Positions 23,906 to 35,105 are shown, numbered from the stretch's first letter. The stretch is 64,000 nucleotides of DNA from Haladaptatus sp. R4 (GCF_001625445.1 NZ_LWHG01000011.1:744001-808000); one strand, 5' to 3'. The notes: generated from the letters alone by a model not told the origin. Numbers and translations are program-made.

Positions 23906-25518
23906 TTGGAGGCCTCCATTTCGACGGCTTCTGTTCCCGGTTCCAGTCGATCCAGCGCGGCCAACACGCCGCCCATCTTCTGTTCGGTCTCCTCGTACTC
24001 GGACGCCGGGTCGCTGTCGGCGACGATTCCCGCGCCCGCTTGCACCGTTATCTCGTCGGTGGTTCCGTGCGAGATGGTTGCCGTCCTGATGGCGATGGCG
24101 AAGTCGGCGTCGCCGGTCCACGAGATGTAACCGACCCCGCCGCCGTAGACGCCGCGGGTCGTCCGTTCGAGGTCGTCGATGATCTCCATCGCGCGGATTT
24201 TCGGCGCGCCGGTCAGCGTCCCCGCCGGGAACGACGCCCGCACCGCGTCGAAGGCGTCGCGGTTTTCGGCGAGCGCCCCCGTGACGGTGCTCTCGATGTG
24301 CTGGACGTGGCTGTACTTGATGACGTTCATGAACTCCTCGACGCGCACGCTGCCGGATTCCGCGACCCGGCGAACGTCGTTTCGCGCCAGGTCCACGAGC
24401 ATGGCGTGTTCCGAACGCTCCTTCTCGTCGGCGAGGAGTTCACCCGCGAGCCTGCGGTCCTCCATCGGGCTGTTGCCGCGCGAGCACGTCCCCGCGATGG
24501 GGTTCGAGACGATTTCCTCGTCTTGCACCGAGACTAGCGTTTCCGGGCTCGCGCCGACGATGCTCAGGTCGTCGTAGCCGAGGAGGTACATGTACGGCGA
24601 GGGGTTCACGTCCCGGAGCGCCGCGTACAGCGCCCGCGGGTCGATGTCCGCCTCCACGGTTCGTTTGCGCGAGATGACGCCTTGGTAGATGTCGCCCGCC
24701 GTGACGTGTTCGTTGGCCCGCTTCACCGCGGCCTCGTACTCGTCCTGCGGCCCTGCCGTCCCGCTTTTCGGACGGTAGTCGCCGAACGACGGTGCGGTCG
24801 CGGATTCGAGTTTCTCGGTGACGCGGTCACGTTCCGCGACCAACTCGTCGTACCGCTCGTCGATGTCGTCGTCCGGCGACACGAGCGGCGTGAACACGAG
24901 CGACAGCGTCCCCTCGACGTGGTCGAAGACGAGCGTCTTCGTGCTCAGGACGAACTGCGCGTCGGGTAGTTCCGTGTCGGGGCGTTCAATGCCCTGTTCG
25001 TCCAACCAGAGGTCGTAGACGGCGTTGTACGCGAGGAAGCCGACCAGTCCGCCACAGAACCCTTCGCCGTCCGGAAACCCGCGACGCGGGACGTCAGGGA
25101 TCGCTGTCCGAAGCCTGTCGAGCACGTCGTCGTCCTCGGTGCCGTCGGCGTTCAGTTCACGATTCCACTTCTCGCGTAGCACCTGCACGTCGGTCTCGTC
25201 CGGAGCGACGGACACCACCGCCGCGGGGTCGTAGCCGACGAATGAGTAACGCGCTCGGCTGTGGTGGCCGGTGTCGGCCTCGTGTGTACCCGCGTCGAAC
25301 GCGCCGTACGGGTCGCTGGAGGCGACTTTGTCGGCGCTTTCGAGGAGGTAATCGTACTCCCCACCGCCGAGTGTCGAGTAGGCCGTGAGCGGGTCGATGG
25401 ACGCGTCGAGGTCGAGTTCCGCCGAGACGTAGACGACCGCACCGTCGTTGGCGTCCCCGTCGTCGCTTTCGTTACAGTCGATACTCCCCGCCAACTCGCT
25501 GAACTTCCCTCGATTCAT
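23902..25518 (-). CDS. trpE: Anthranilate synthase component I
   Basis: The protein has 538 residues. It converts chorismate and ammonia to anthranilate with TrpG. The N-terminal 250 residues are the tryptophan-sensing part. The chorismate-binding domain has NPSPYMYLLGYDD, GASPETLVSVQDEE, PIAGTCSRGNS, HAMLVDLARNDVRRVA and FPAGTLTGAPKIRAME. Both overlaps in the operon are ATGA. An acidic insert (NESDDGDANDGA) near the N-terminus is a haloarchaeal adaptation. Confidence 0.95.
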   Translation of the reverse strand: MNRGKFSELAGSIDCNESDDGDANDGAVVYVSAELDLDASIDPLTAYSTLGGGEYDYLLESADKVASSDPYGAFDAGTHEADTGHHSRARYSFVGYDPAAVVSVAPDETDVQVLREKWNRELNADGTEDDDVLDRLRTAIPDVPRRGFPDGEGFCGGLVGFLAYNAVYDLWLDEQGIERPDTELPDAQFVLSTKTLVFDHVEGTLSLVFTPLVSPDDDIDERYDELVAERDRVTEKLESATAPSFGDYRPKSGTAGPQDEYEAAVKRANEHVTAGDIYQGVISRKRTVEADIDPRALYAALRDVNPSPYMYLLGYDDLSIVGASPETLVSVQDEEIVSNPIAGTCSRGNSPMEDRRLAGELLADEKERSEHAMLVDLARNDVRRVAESGSVRVEEFMNVIKYSHVQHIESTVTGALAENRDAFDAVRASFPAGTLTGAPKIRAMEIIDDLERTTRGVYGGGVGYISWTGDADFAIAIRTATISHGTTDEITVQAGAGIVADSDPASEYEETEQKMGGVLAALDRLEPGTEAVEMEASK

Positions 25519-26153
25519 TGATGAGCGATTGCCTGTCGACCACGCTTCGCGTTTCTGACGAACGATTCGACGGCGTCGTGGTCCTTTTCCCCGCCACTCG
25601 ATTCGACGCCGCTCGCGACGTCCACGGCGAACGGTTCGACCGTCTCCACCGCGTCCGCGACGTTCTCGGGTGTCAGTCCCCCCGCGAGCAGGACCGGCGA
25701 GGAGAGCGAGTCCGATAACTCCCGTGCCCGGTCCCAGTCGTGCGTCTCGCCGGTGCCGCCGACCGCCCCGGCGTCGAGCAGGAGGCCGTCCGCGACGGTG
25801 TCGTATCGCTCGGGCCGGTCGGTGTCGGGGGCGATGACGGGAATCACGTTCGCATCGATGTTCGACGAGAGATACGCGAGGTCGCCGACGCTGGTGTCGT
25901 GGACCTGTACGATGTCGGGTTCCACGAGTCGAGCGAGTTCGACGGTTCGCTCGATTCGCTCGGGCATCGTCACCAACACCGTCGAGACGAACGGCGGGAT
26001 TTCGCGGGCCAGTTCGGCGGCCCGGTCCGAACTGATTTCGCGCGGCGAATCGACCGGGACGTCCACCAGCAAGCCGATCGCGTCCGCTCCGGCGTCGATG
26101 GCCGCCGCGAGGTCGTCCTCGTTCGTCAGGCCGCAGATCTTTACGCGAGTCAT
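25515..26153 (-). CDS. trpF: Phosphoribosylanthranilate isomerase
   Basis: The protein has 212 residues, a TIM barrel that performs the Amadori rearrangement of phosphoribosylanthranilate. The catalytic cysteine is in VKICGLTNEDDL. Other signature parts are VQVHDTSVGDL, LLDAGAVGGTGETHDW and PVLLAGGLTPENVADAV, then AVDVASGVESSGGEKD at the phosphate-binding end. It overlaps trpD and trpE by four bases each. Confidence 0.95.
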   Translation of the reverse strand: MTRVKICGLTNEDDLAAAIDAGADAIGLLVDVPVDSPREISSDRAAELAREIPPFVSTVLVTMPERIERTVELARLVEPDIVQVHDTSVGDLAYLSSNIDANVIPVIAPDTDRPERYDTVADGLLLDAGAVGGTGETHDWDRARELSDSLSSPVLLAGGLTPENVADAVETVEPFAVDVASGVESSGGEKDHDAVESFVRNAKRGRQAIAHQ

Positions 26154-27154
26154 GCCGACAACGCCCCCGTCATTGCCGCCAGTTTCTCGCCCGCGCTTCC
26201 CGAATCGATGGCCTGCCGTGCCTGTTCCACGCCGTCTTCGAGCGAGTCGGCCCGTCCGGAGACGTAGATCGCCGCTCCGGCGTTCGCCAGTATGATATCG
26301 CGCTTCGCGCCGCCCACGGTCCCCTCAACGATGCCGCGGAGGTCGCGGGCGTTCTCGGTCGGCGTGCCACCGGCGACGGCGGACACGTCGTGCCGTTCCA
26401 CGCCGAGGTCGGTGGGCGAAAGCGTGTACTCCTCGATGCTCCCGTTCTCGACTTCGGCGACCGTCGTCTCGTCGTGGATCGCGATTTCGTCCATGCCGGA
26501 ACCGTGAACGACGAGCGCATGATCCACGTCCATGTGCGAGAGCGCACGGGCGAGGACGGGAACGAGGTCGGGGTCGTAGACGCCGACGACTTGTGCGTCC
26601 GCTCCGGCGGGGTTCGTCAGCGGCCCGAGGACGTTGAACACGGTTCGCATGCCGAGTTCCTTCCGTGGCCCGATGACGGCCTTCATCGCCGGGTGGAACA
26701 CCGGCGCGAGCATGAACCCGATTCCCTGTTCCTCGATGGCCTGCTCGACGGCGGCCGGTTCGGAGTCGATGACGACGCCGACTTCGTCGAGCACGTCGGC
26801 GCTGCCGGAGGAGGAGGAGACGGAGTAGTTGCCGTGCTTCGCCACCGGAACCCCCGCACCGCTGGCGACGATGGCGGACGTCGTCGAGACGTTGATGGTG
26901 TTGTAGTCGTCGCCCCCCGTTCCGCAGGTGTCCACGAGCGGCGTCCGGTCGGGGGAAATCGTCCGGGCCGCCCCGCGCATTCCCTGCGCGAAGCCAGCGA
27001 TTTCGGCCTCGGTTTCGCCCTTGGCACGCAATCCGGTGAGCAGCGCACCGATTTGGGCCTCCGTGGCCCCGTCGAAGACGGCCGTGGCCGCCTCCCGTGC
27101 TTGGGTGAGTGTCAAATCCTGACCGTCCGTAACGAGTTCGATGTAATCCTGCAT
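26150..27154 (-). CDS. trpD: Anthranilate phosphoribosyltransferase
   Basis: The ATG at 27,154 (MQDYIELVTDGQDL) gives 334 residues; an upstream TTG-type extension is not family-like. Signatures are VDTCGTGGDDYNTIN (PRPP binding), AKHGNYSVSSSSG, GIGFMLAPVFHPAMKAV and TVFNVLGPLTNPAGA. It transfers phosphoribose to anthranilate. It is the promoter-proximal gene of trpD-F-E-G. The 55 bases upstream include an AT-rich CTTTAAGT stretch on the minus strand at about 27,207-27,214, a likely TATA box. Confidence 0.95.
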   Translation of the reverse strand: MQDYIELVTDGQDLTLTQAREAATAVFDGATEAQIGALLTGLRAKGETEAEIAGFAQGMRGAARTISPDRTPLVDTCGTGGDDYNTINVSTTSAIVASGAGVPVAKHGNYSVSSSSGSADVLDEVGVVIDSEPAAVEQAIEEQGIGFMLAPVFHPAMKAVIGPRKELGMRTVFNVLGPLTNPAGADAQVVGVYDPDLVPVLARALSHMDVDHALVVHGSGMDEIAIHDETTVAEVENGSIEEYTLSPTDLGVERHDVSAVAGGTPTENARDLRGIVEGTVGGAKRDIILANAGAAIYVSGRADSLEDGVEQARQAIDSGSAGEKLAAMTGALSA

Positions 27155-27320
27155 AGTGAGCACCAATGAACTTCTTTGGGTTACAATGAACACATACGTA
27201 CATCAACTTAAAGCTGTCGTGCGGTACGTTCACGAATAAAACCGTGACAGGGCGGCGCGTTTCGAAAGGTTCAATTACCCTTGCGGGTAACTGATGAATG
27301 CGTTCAGACAGAGGCCGACT

Positions 27321-27394
27321 GGGTTTGTGGTCTAGTTGGTTATGACACCTCCTTGACATGGAGGAGGCCGGCAGTTCAAATCTGCCCAAACCCA
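27321..27394 (+). tRNA. tRNA-Val(GAC)
   Basis: The acceptor GGGTTTG pairs with CAAACCC, followed by discriminator A. The anticodon arm CCTCC-TTGACAT-GGAGG gives anticodon GAC, valine. The T arm reads GGCAGTTCAAATCTGCC. It has no intron. Its 3' end is the source of the downstream repeats. Confidence 0.95.
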
Positions 27395-27653
27395 TACTTT
27401 TCCGCGCTACTATCCGACGAGCGAAGCGAGTCGCGGTAGCGCGGAAAATACCTGTTTGGCAGTTTGAACCAGGGAGTGGAGCGGAGCGAAACGACCGTGG
27501 TTCAAATCTGCCCAAACCCACTCAAATTCTCTCGAAAACAGCTTCTCACAGTGAATTCTCTTCCTTGTTATTGGGAGATTTGAACTAGACGAGACGCAGC
27601 GCGCGAACGTATGTGAGCGTGACCGTCTCGGCGTGGTTCAAATCTGCCCAAAC
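27395..27653 (+). repeat. Three copies of the tRNA-Val 3' end with hairpins
   Basis: The motif TTCAAATCTGCCCAAAC occurs at 27,375 (in the tRNA), 27,501 and 27,637, spaced 126 and 136 bases. Before the second and third copies the reverse complement of the same motif also appears (about 27,454-27,471 and 27,572-27,589). Each downstream unit is therefore a large hairpin with arms made of tRNA 3' sequence and a loop rich in GAGCGGAGCG or GCAGCGCGCGAAC. A separate perfect 13-base inverted repeat (TTTTCCGCGCTAC, 27,398-27,410, and its complement 27,436-27,448) encloses GAGCGAAGCGAG. From 27,654 to 27,835 I see only weak AT-rich sequence and no gene. Confidence 0.85.
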
Positions 27654-27835
27654 GAATAGTTTCCTACGAAAACAACTCCTTCCAGTGAGTTCCGTTCGTT
27701 CATACTGTAAGACATTCATAAATAGATGCAGTGCCGAGCAACGCGAGGCAAGCCGGGAGTGAGTCGCTCAAACGTGCATTCCAGAAAACCGCTTCATAGA
27801 AATCATTTTATGTTTACTTTCTATCTCAGTGATGT

Positions 27836-28042
27836 ATGGACGAATCCCCCCGCCAGACTCAACTCGACCGAATCGAGCGACGGCAACAGTACATCCTCGC
27901 TTTGCTTATCGTTCCGTATTTCATCTGGTTCGCGACGATAATCGACGTCGTGATTGCGGCGTTCCTCTACTTCGTGCTGGGAGTCATCGCGTTCGTGCTG
28001 ATCACGATCCGCAGACGCAACCGAGACACTGCGGAGCAGTAG
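27836..28042 (+). CDS. Small membrane protein, unknown
   Basis: The protein has 68 residues from the ATG at 27,836 (MDESPRQTQLDRIERRQQ). An amphipathic charged N-terminus of about 20 residues precedes two closely spaced helices (about 21-39, ILALLIVPYFIWFATII, and 41-60, VIAAFLYFVLGVIAFVL), and a basic tail (RRRNRDTAEQ). Another frame with a start four bases earlier is a shadow. The function is unknown. Confidence 0.65.
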   Translation: MDESPRQTQLDRIERRQQYILALLIVPYFIWFATIIDVVIAAFLYFVLGVIAFVLITIRRRNRDTAEQ

Positions 28043-28879
28043 CGACTCGACTCCATCCGCTCGAACAGACGGAAACGAGCACTCGACACGAGTTCGACGC
28101 GGCGGGACGATGGTCGTAGAGGGGGGTCACCGCAGCAATCGAACCCAGTATCGCCTTCGTGCTGATCGATTCGACACACGCTGAACGCGTTTCCGGGGAC
28201 GATTGCCGAGCGGTACGCTTTTCTTTCGGAAAATCGGTCGGGACATACTCCGATAGCCCGAAGCGGGCAGGTCGATGTACCGAGCGCCTGCCCGTTACAG
28301 CGACGCCCTGTCGTTTCGTCCGGCGTATTTCGTCTTGCGGAGGTACTTCTATCGGACGGAGGGGACGGTCAAAGTCGCGTTTCCGCGACTTCACGGGTGA
28401 AAAACGGGTGATGGAATAATCGCTTCCGGCGAAAACGAATCGTACCGGGGAGGGCAATGCTGTACGGGAGTTCCGGACGGATCGGAACGCTCACGCTGAC
28501 CACAAACAGGCGGTTTCTGATGATAGTGGATGGATACTATTCGAGTACTATCAGCACATCGGTACAGCCAACGTATCGGATCGTTCGGTTAGGAAACCCG
28601 TAGGATGAGCGGATTTTGGGTAGTCACCTCGTCCGAATGAGATAGCGGACTACAATCAGTCTGTTAATAACAGTTTATTGGTTTTTCCTCGTCGGTCGGT
28701 CCATGCTTCGTGCAACCGCTCACAACCGAGAAATCAGAAAATCGACTCACGGAGGGTCTACCGTCCGGTAACGGTCGATTCGAGAGATGGGTGAGAAGAA
28801 CCCCCCATTCTGAGCCATCACATCGGTGAACCACACCCCCGTGGCTCCGGATATCGATGGTCTGAAAGCCGAATCCGAA
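28043..28879. other. 837-base gap, no supported gene
   Basis: Open frames here are short, overlap each other on both strands and lack haloarchaeal coding character. One inverted repeat, GATAGT/ACTATC, brackets about 28,524-28,552. An AT-rich stretch is at about 28,660-28,690. It may be a decayed gene region. Confidence 0.4.
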
Positions 28880-29546
28880 TTACTCGTCGGAGACTTCGGG
28901 TGCCTGTTCGCCGGTTGACGGTGCGTTCCGTGCGTCGTAGGTGTGTGCTATGGCGACGACGGTGAACGCGACGACGACGAGCAGTGCGAGTCCGATATCA
29001 GTGATTCCCGCGAGCGGCGGGACCTGAAGCCACGCCGCGGTAAGCAGTGCGAATCCGGCGGCCGCGATTCCGAGGTATCGCTTGCACCACGAGATGTCGT
29101 CTCGGGTATTCGTTTCGAGATACGGGTCGAGTTGTTCCGCCGCGGTGGAGAGCTCGACGATACCCCTGTTTTGGTTGTAATCTACGATTCCTGCGTCGTC
29201 CAATTTCGGGAGGTGGGACTGGTAGAGTGCGGTGTAGACCCGTTTTCGCTCCGCCGCCGAGATCGCGCCGAGTGGTGTCGTTCTCCCACGCGGCGACCTG
29301 TTCCGCAAGGTCGCTCAACTGCACGGTTTCGTCGGCCTGCTTCAGATAGTGGAGCGCGTACCGTCGCCGTTGGTTTTTCAGCACGTCAAAAACCATATCG
29401 CGGGAGAGCGGTGTTGCTCGTTCCTCGTGCGAGCGATTCGAGTCGAGGATATCCGAGACCTGCTCGGCGACAGTCGAGTCCGATTCACTTGGTTGGTTGT
29501 CCGTGTTGTTGTCTCCTGTGCCTGAGGAGTCACCGATTGTGCTCAT
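28880..29546 (-). CDS. DUF7344 domain protein with C-terminal membrane helices (frame change near 29,273)
   Basis: Two overlapping frames give one protein. The first (from ATG at 29,546) has a Ser/Asp-rich head and the DUF7344 winged-helix start (VFDVLKNQRRRYALHYLKQ, LSDLAEQVAAWENDTT). The second continues it as SAAERKRVYTALYQSHLPKLDDAGIVDYNQ and then two helices (LGIAAAGFALLTAAW, IGLALLVVVAFTVVAIAH). The intact paralogue at 45,834-46,358 has exactly this order, which shows that the break near 29,273 splits one gene. It is a probable membrane-anchored regulator of about 222 residues. Confidence 0.8.
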
Positions 29547-29719
29547 TACTACGCCACCCCTTGCTCGTAACCCAGCATGGATTCGAACATTGCCGGGTTT
29601 GTTCTTTGTTATTCACCATTTACCAGTCGTAAACGAGTGGTTACCAAAAACTTCAGATAAATTGTACCCCGTCGCCGTCCGGCGGTAATGACCCGTTACA
29701 CGGACTTTTTCACCCCGTT

Positions 29720-30043
29720 TCACCACCGGAGCAGGTTCTCGTGTATTCCGAGGACGAGGGCCGGGACGACGACGATGAAGATGTGTTCTTCGAGCGGAAT
29801 GCCGAGTAGTTCGACCCCTGTACGGAGTGGAATCGCGAATACACCGATCGTCAGGGTGTACCAATCCCACACGAACCCGATGGGATAAATCACGAGAAGG
29901 GTTTTCGCTGCGCGCGAGAGCGCCTCCGCTCGAACGAGCAACCACAACGCGACCGATCCGAACAGAATTTCACTGACCAGATAGGTGTAGGGACCGAACA
30001 CCGCGCCGATGTCGGGAAACACGTCGGAAACATAGGTTTCCAA
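29720..30043 (-). CDS. Lycopene cyclase domain protein (short form)
   Basis: The protein has 107 residues with three helices: about 19-38 (LVSEILFGSVALWLLV), about 46-66 (KTLLVIYPIGFVWDWY) and about 84-103 (IFIVVVPALVLGIHENLL). Between the last two is the signature GIPLEEHIFIVVV, a version of the P-[IL]-E-E motif of heterodimeric/fused carotenoid cyclases CrtYc/CrtYd. It has one repeat rather than two, so it corresponds to half of a haloarchaeal CrtY. Its own cyclase activity is doubtful unless it dimerises. No carotenoid genes are next to it. Confidence 0.75.
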   Translation of the reverse strand: METYVSDVFPDIGAVFGPYTYLVSEILFGSVALWLLVRAEALSRAAKTLLVIYPIGFVWDWYTLTIGVFAIPLRTGVELLGIPLEEHIFIVVVPALVLGIHENLLRW

Positions 30044-30117
30044 CCGGGAAAAACCCCGCTAACATGCCTTCTCCGCGACAAAGTTCAAGACCGATGGACG
30101 CGTCATTCAAAACGCCG

Positions 30118-31260
30118 ATGGATATCTCTGACATTGCGACCACAGATTACTTCGAAATCGAAGCGGAAGAGCGACTAGGGAAGGCACGCTCGATATTCGA
30201 AGAGGAGAACCCAAAGGGAATCGTGGTCACCGAAGCCGGCAAGTACAGCGGTGTCATCACGCAAAAGCAACTCCTGCAGTCACATATTGAGGACCAAACC
30301 AAAGTAGCGACACTCACGAAGCCGGCACCGAAAGTGAACCGAGACGACGACGTGCGCGACGTCGCCCGCGCCCTCGTCGAAGGCGGGTCGAAGGTCGCAC
30401 CTGTCTTCGAGGATGGCACGCTCTGGGGAATCATCGACGAGGACATCATACTCGAAGGCGTCCTCGAAAACTTGGACGCCCTGACCGTCCAGCAGATTTA
30501 CACCGAAAACCCCGTCACGATCTCGGAGGATGCCACGCTCGGACGCGTCATCAATCTCATGCGCGAGCACAGCATCTCCCGCCTTCCCGTCGTGAACGAG
30601 AACGGCTTCCTGACGGGTATGGTCACGACCCACGACATCGTGGACTTCGTCACCCGCAACATGGACAAGCCCACGCGTGGCGAACGGATGGGAGACAGCG
30701 ACCGTATGCTCGACCTTCCCGTGTACGACGTGATGAACAGTCCCGTCGAGACCATCTCGCTCGACGACTCCGTGCAGACGGCAGTCGAACGCATGTTCGA
30801 GAAGAACTACGCCGGACTCGCCGTTACGGCGGAGGACGACGACCGAGTCGTCGGTGGCGTCCTCACGAAGACCGACGTGCTCCGTGCGCTCACCTACACG
30901 GAGGAGGATCACATGGACGTGCAGATCACGAACATCGACCTCCTCGACACCATCACCCGGCAGGCCATCCGGGAGAGCGTCGAGGGGATCACCGACAAGT
31001 ACCAGGACATGCAGGTGCGCCACGCGCACGTGAGATTCCACGAGCACAAGGAGAAACTCCGCGGCACGCCGCTCGTTCAGTGTAAGATCCGCCTCCGCAC
31101 CAACCGCGGACAGGTCGCCGGGTCCGGCGAGGGCTACGGGGCCGAACAGGCGTTCAACGTCGCCCGAGACACCTTGGAACGCAACGTCCTCGAACTCAAA
31201 GGCGTCCAGAGCGACCGCGAGTACGAAGGGCAGTTGCTCCGGAAACTCAACGAACTGTAG
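30118..31260 (+). CDS. Four-CBS-domain protein with C-terminal ribosome-associated-like domain
   Basis: I start at the ATG at 30,118 (MDISDIATTDYFEIEA), because the family begins this way; ATGs at 30,064 and 30,094 are alternatives. This gives 380 residues. Four CBS motifs follow in two pairs (about 1-55, 60-115, 120-175 and 190-255: GIVVTEAGKYSGVITQKQLL, ISRLPVVNENGFLTGMVTTHD), which usually bind adenine nucleotides. Residues about 290-375 resemble the HPF/RaiA ribosome-hibernation fold (VRHAHVRFHEHKEKLRG, VQCKIRLRTNRGQVAGSGEG). It may link energy status with translation, but this is inferred. Confidence 0.82.
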   Translation: MDISDIATTDYFEIEAEERLGKARSIFEEENPKGIVVTEAGKYSGVITQKQLLQSHIEDQTKVATLTKPAPKVNRDDDVRDVARALVEGGSKVAPVFEDGTLWGIIDEDIILEGVLENLDALTVQQIYTENPVTISEDATLGRVINLMREHSISRLPVVNENGFLTGMVTTHDIVDFVTRNMDKPTRGERMGDSDRMLDLPVYDVMNSPVETISLDDSVQTAVERMFEKNYAGLAVTAEDDDRVVGGVLTKTDVLRALTYTEEDHMDVQITNIDLLDTITRQAIRESVEGITDKYQDMQVRHAHVRFHEHKEKLRGTPLVQCKIRLRTNRGQVAGSGEGYGAEQAFNVARDTLERNVLELKGVQSDREYEGQLLRKLNEL

Positions 31261-31337
31261 ACGGCCGACGAAAACCCGACGCGGCCGCGAATCCCGTTTT
31301 TCGACTGCTCCCGAATTACCCTCGATCGGAGCGATTC

Positions 31338-32036
31338 TCAAACGCTCTCTTGTGGCCCTTCGAGGCCGGAATCCGTAATTTGGAATTGGGTTCGTCCCCC
31401 GGCCGGTTTCGACCGATGCTTTTCGAGCGTCGCCCGGCGGTTGCCGCCGCGGAAGCGGTCCACGCGAAGCACGACGCCCGTCCAGTGTTCGAGCGTGTGT
31501 CCGCCGAGTGGCCGCGTCCCGTCGGAGTTCGGGTCGGTGTACACCTGATTTGTCAGCAACACCGCTATGTCGTGTTTGCGTGCGAGCGAGAGGAGATGCG
31601 TCACTTGGCGGGCGACCCCTCGGAGTGCCTCGCCACCCTCCCGGTCGTCGCCGCGTTCGAGGCGGTAGAACCCGGTCGCGCTGTCGAGGACGACGAGGTC
31701 GGCGCGCTCGGCGAACTCCGAGACGTCCTTGACGGCCTCTTCCTGCTCCCCGAAATCGAGCGCTTCCTTGATGACGATTCGGGACGCGACTTCGTCCACG
31801 TCGTTCGCCCGTGCGTCCGCGATCTGCTCGAACCGGTCGATGGACAGTCCTTCGGTGTCGATGTAGATCACGGTGCCGCCGTTCCGCGCGGTCTCCACCG
31901 CGGCCCCCAGCGCGACGTTCGTCTTCCCGGCGGCGGGCGGGCCGTACACCTGCGTGACGGTCCCGCGCTCCAATCCCCCTCCGAGCAAGTCGTCCACCGG
32001 CGGGCACCCTGTCGTCAGTTTCTCGGCGTCGGTCAC
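31338..32036 (-). CDS. radB: DNA repair and recombination protein RadB
   Basis: The GTG at 32,036 (VTDAEKLTTGCPPVDDLL) gives 232 residues; an upstream TTG would add a basic unlike head. RadB is the short RecA-family paralogue of RadA without an N-terminal domain. Walker A is GPPAAGKTNVALG, Walker B is ADLVVLDSATGFYR, and TDPNSDGTRPLGGHTLEHW is the L2/polymerisation region. It moderates recombination with RadA and Hjc. It is divergent from pyrG. Confidence 0.93.
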   Translation of the reverse strand: MTDAEKLTTGCPPVDDLLGGGLERGTVTQVYGPPAAGKTNVALGAAVETARNGGTVIYIDTEGLSIDRFEQIADARANDVDEVASRIVIKEALDFGEQEEAVKDVSEFAERADLVVLDSATGFYRLERGDDREGGEALRGVARQVTHLLSLARKHDIAVLLTNQVYTDPNSDGTRPLGGHTLEHWTGVVLRVDRFRGGNRRATLEKHRSKPAGGRTQFQITDSGLEGPQESV

Positions 32037-32143
32037 ACCCCGGCCTTGGCGCTTCTCACGCAAAAGGTTCCGGTTTTCACGCTCTTGGCGTCGAAATCAT
32101 CCTCCGTTCGGCTCCTCGAATTCATCTCACGGTCGAACTCTGA

Positions 32144-33867
<1,724 letters not shown>

Positions 33868-33868
<1 letters not shown>

Positions 33869-34785
33869 TGGTAGACACTGGAAAATTCATCGAGGAAGCG
33901 GTCGCGGAGATTCGAGAAGCAGTCGGCGATTCACACGCCATCATCGCGCTGTCGGGCGGCGTGGATTCGTCCGTCGCCGCCGGACTGGCGTACAAAGCCA
34001 TCGGCGACCAACTCACGCCGGTGTACGTCGATACCGGCCTGATGCGCAAGGGCGAGACGGACCAGATCCGAAAGACGTTCTCGTACATGAGTTCGCTGGA
34101 AGTCGTGGAAGCCGAGGAGCGCTTCTTCGACGCGCTCTCGGGCGTCATCGACCCCGAGGAGAAGCGGGCGGTCATCGGCGAGCAGTTCATCCGCGAGTTC
34201 GAGCGCGAAGCGCGCGTCACGGACGCGGACTACCTCGTGCAGGGGACGATTTACCCCGACCGGATCGAGAGCGAGGGCGGCATCAAGTCCCACCACAACG
34301 TCGGCGGCCTGCCGGACGTGGTGGACTTCGACGGCATCGTCGAACCCGTCCGCGACCTCTACAAGGACGAGGTACGCGAGGTCGCTCGCGCCCTCGGCAT
34401 GGAGGAAATCATCGCCGAGCGCATGCCGTTCCCCGGCCCCGGACTCGCCGTCCGCGTCGTCGGCGAAGTCACGCCCGAGAAGGCCCAAGTCGCCCGCAAT
34501 GCGTGCCACGTCGTCGAGGAGGAACTGGATGAGTACGACCCGTGGCAGGCGTTTGCCGCCGTCGTCGGCAAGGGTACCGGCGTCAAGGGCGACAACCGCG
34601 TCCACGGCTGGATCGTTGCGGTCCGCTCGGTCGAATCGCGCGACGGCATGACCGCCCGAGCGCAGGAACTCGACTGGGAGACGCTCCAGCGGATTCAGTC
34701 GCGTATCACGGGGCAGAACGAAAACGTCGCCCGCGTCGTTTACGACGTGACACATAAGCCCCCGGCGACCATCGAATACGAGTGA
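33868..34785 (+). CDS. guaAb: GMP synthase subunit B (ATP pyrophosphatase)
   Basis: The protein has 305 residues. It contains the PP-loop [16 protein letters not shown] and the C-terminal dimerisation domain with [15 protein letters not shown] and the final [17 protein letters not shown]. Unlike bacterial GuaA it lacks the glutaminase domain, which archaea encode separately; that subunit is not in this window. It aminates XMP to GMP. It is the second gene of pyrG-guaAb-DUF7126. Confidence 0.95.
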
Positions 34786-35105
34786 TGCGTGCAGTCATCG
34801 CAGGTTCCGACGAAGACGGACTCGGTCGCGCCCTCGAATCCGAGGGCGTCGAACTGACGACCATCGACGGCGTCGCCTCCCGCCCCGCGCTGGAAGACGC
34901 CGCCATCATCGACGCCGACCTGTTCGTCCTCATGGACGTCGGGCAGGCCACTGCAATCGCGGTCGCAAAGGACCTGAACCCCGAGGTTCGCGTCGTCGTC
35001 TACGACGAGAACTCCATCCCGGAGTTCGCCCGTAGTCAGGCCGACCTCATCCTCGACCCGGATCTGCTGGACGCGGCGACGGTCGCGGAAGAACTGGCGG
35101 CCTGA
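34785..35105 (+). CDS. DUF7126 family protein
   Basis: The protein has 106 residues and overlaps the GMP synthase stop by one base. It is a small Rossmann-like fold ([41 protein letters not shown]). Orthologues are often called CTP synthetase because they follow pyrG, but there is no catalytic motif. The constant place after pyrG-guaAb suggests a role in nucleotide metabolism or its control. Confidence 0.85.
   Translation: MRAVIAGSDEDGLGRALESEGVELTTIDGVASRPALEDAAIIDADLFVLMDVGQATAIAVAKDLNPEVRVVVYDENSIPEFARSQADLILDPDLLDAATVAEELAA

Noticed and set aside
27395-27653. CRISPR array near tRNA-Val
   Set aside because: The repeats are only three, copy a tRNA end, are spaced over 100 bases and lie in hairpins. 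There are no spacers and no cas genes.
28002-28457. Short reading frames in the 28.0-28.5 kb gap as genes
   Set aside because: They overlap on opposite strands and have basic, Arg/Ser-rich non-haloarchaeal composition.
34785-35105. Annotation of the third gene of the pyrG cluster as CTP synthetase
   Set aside because: It has 106 residues and no ligase or amidotransferase motif. The true CTP synthase is at 32,222-33,868.
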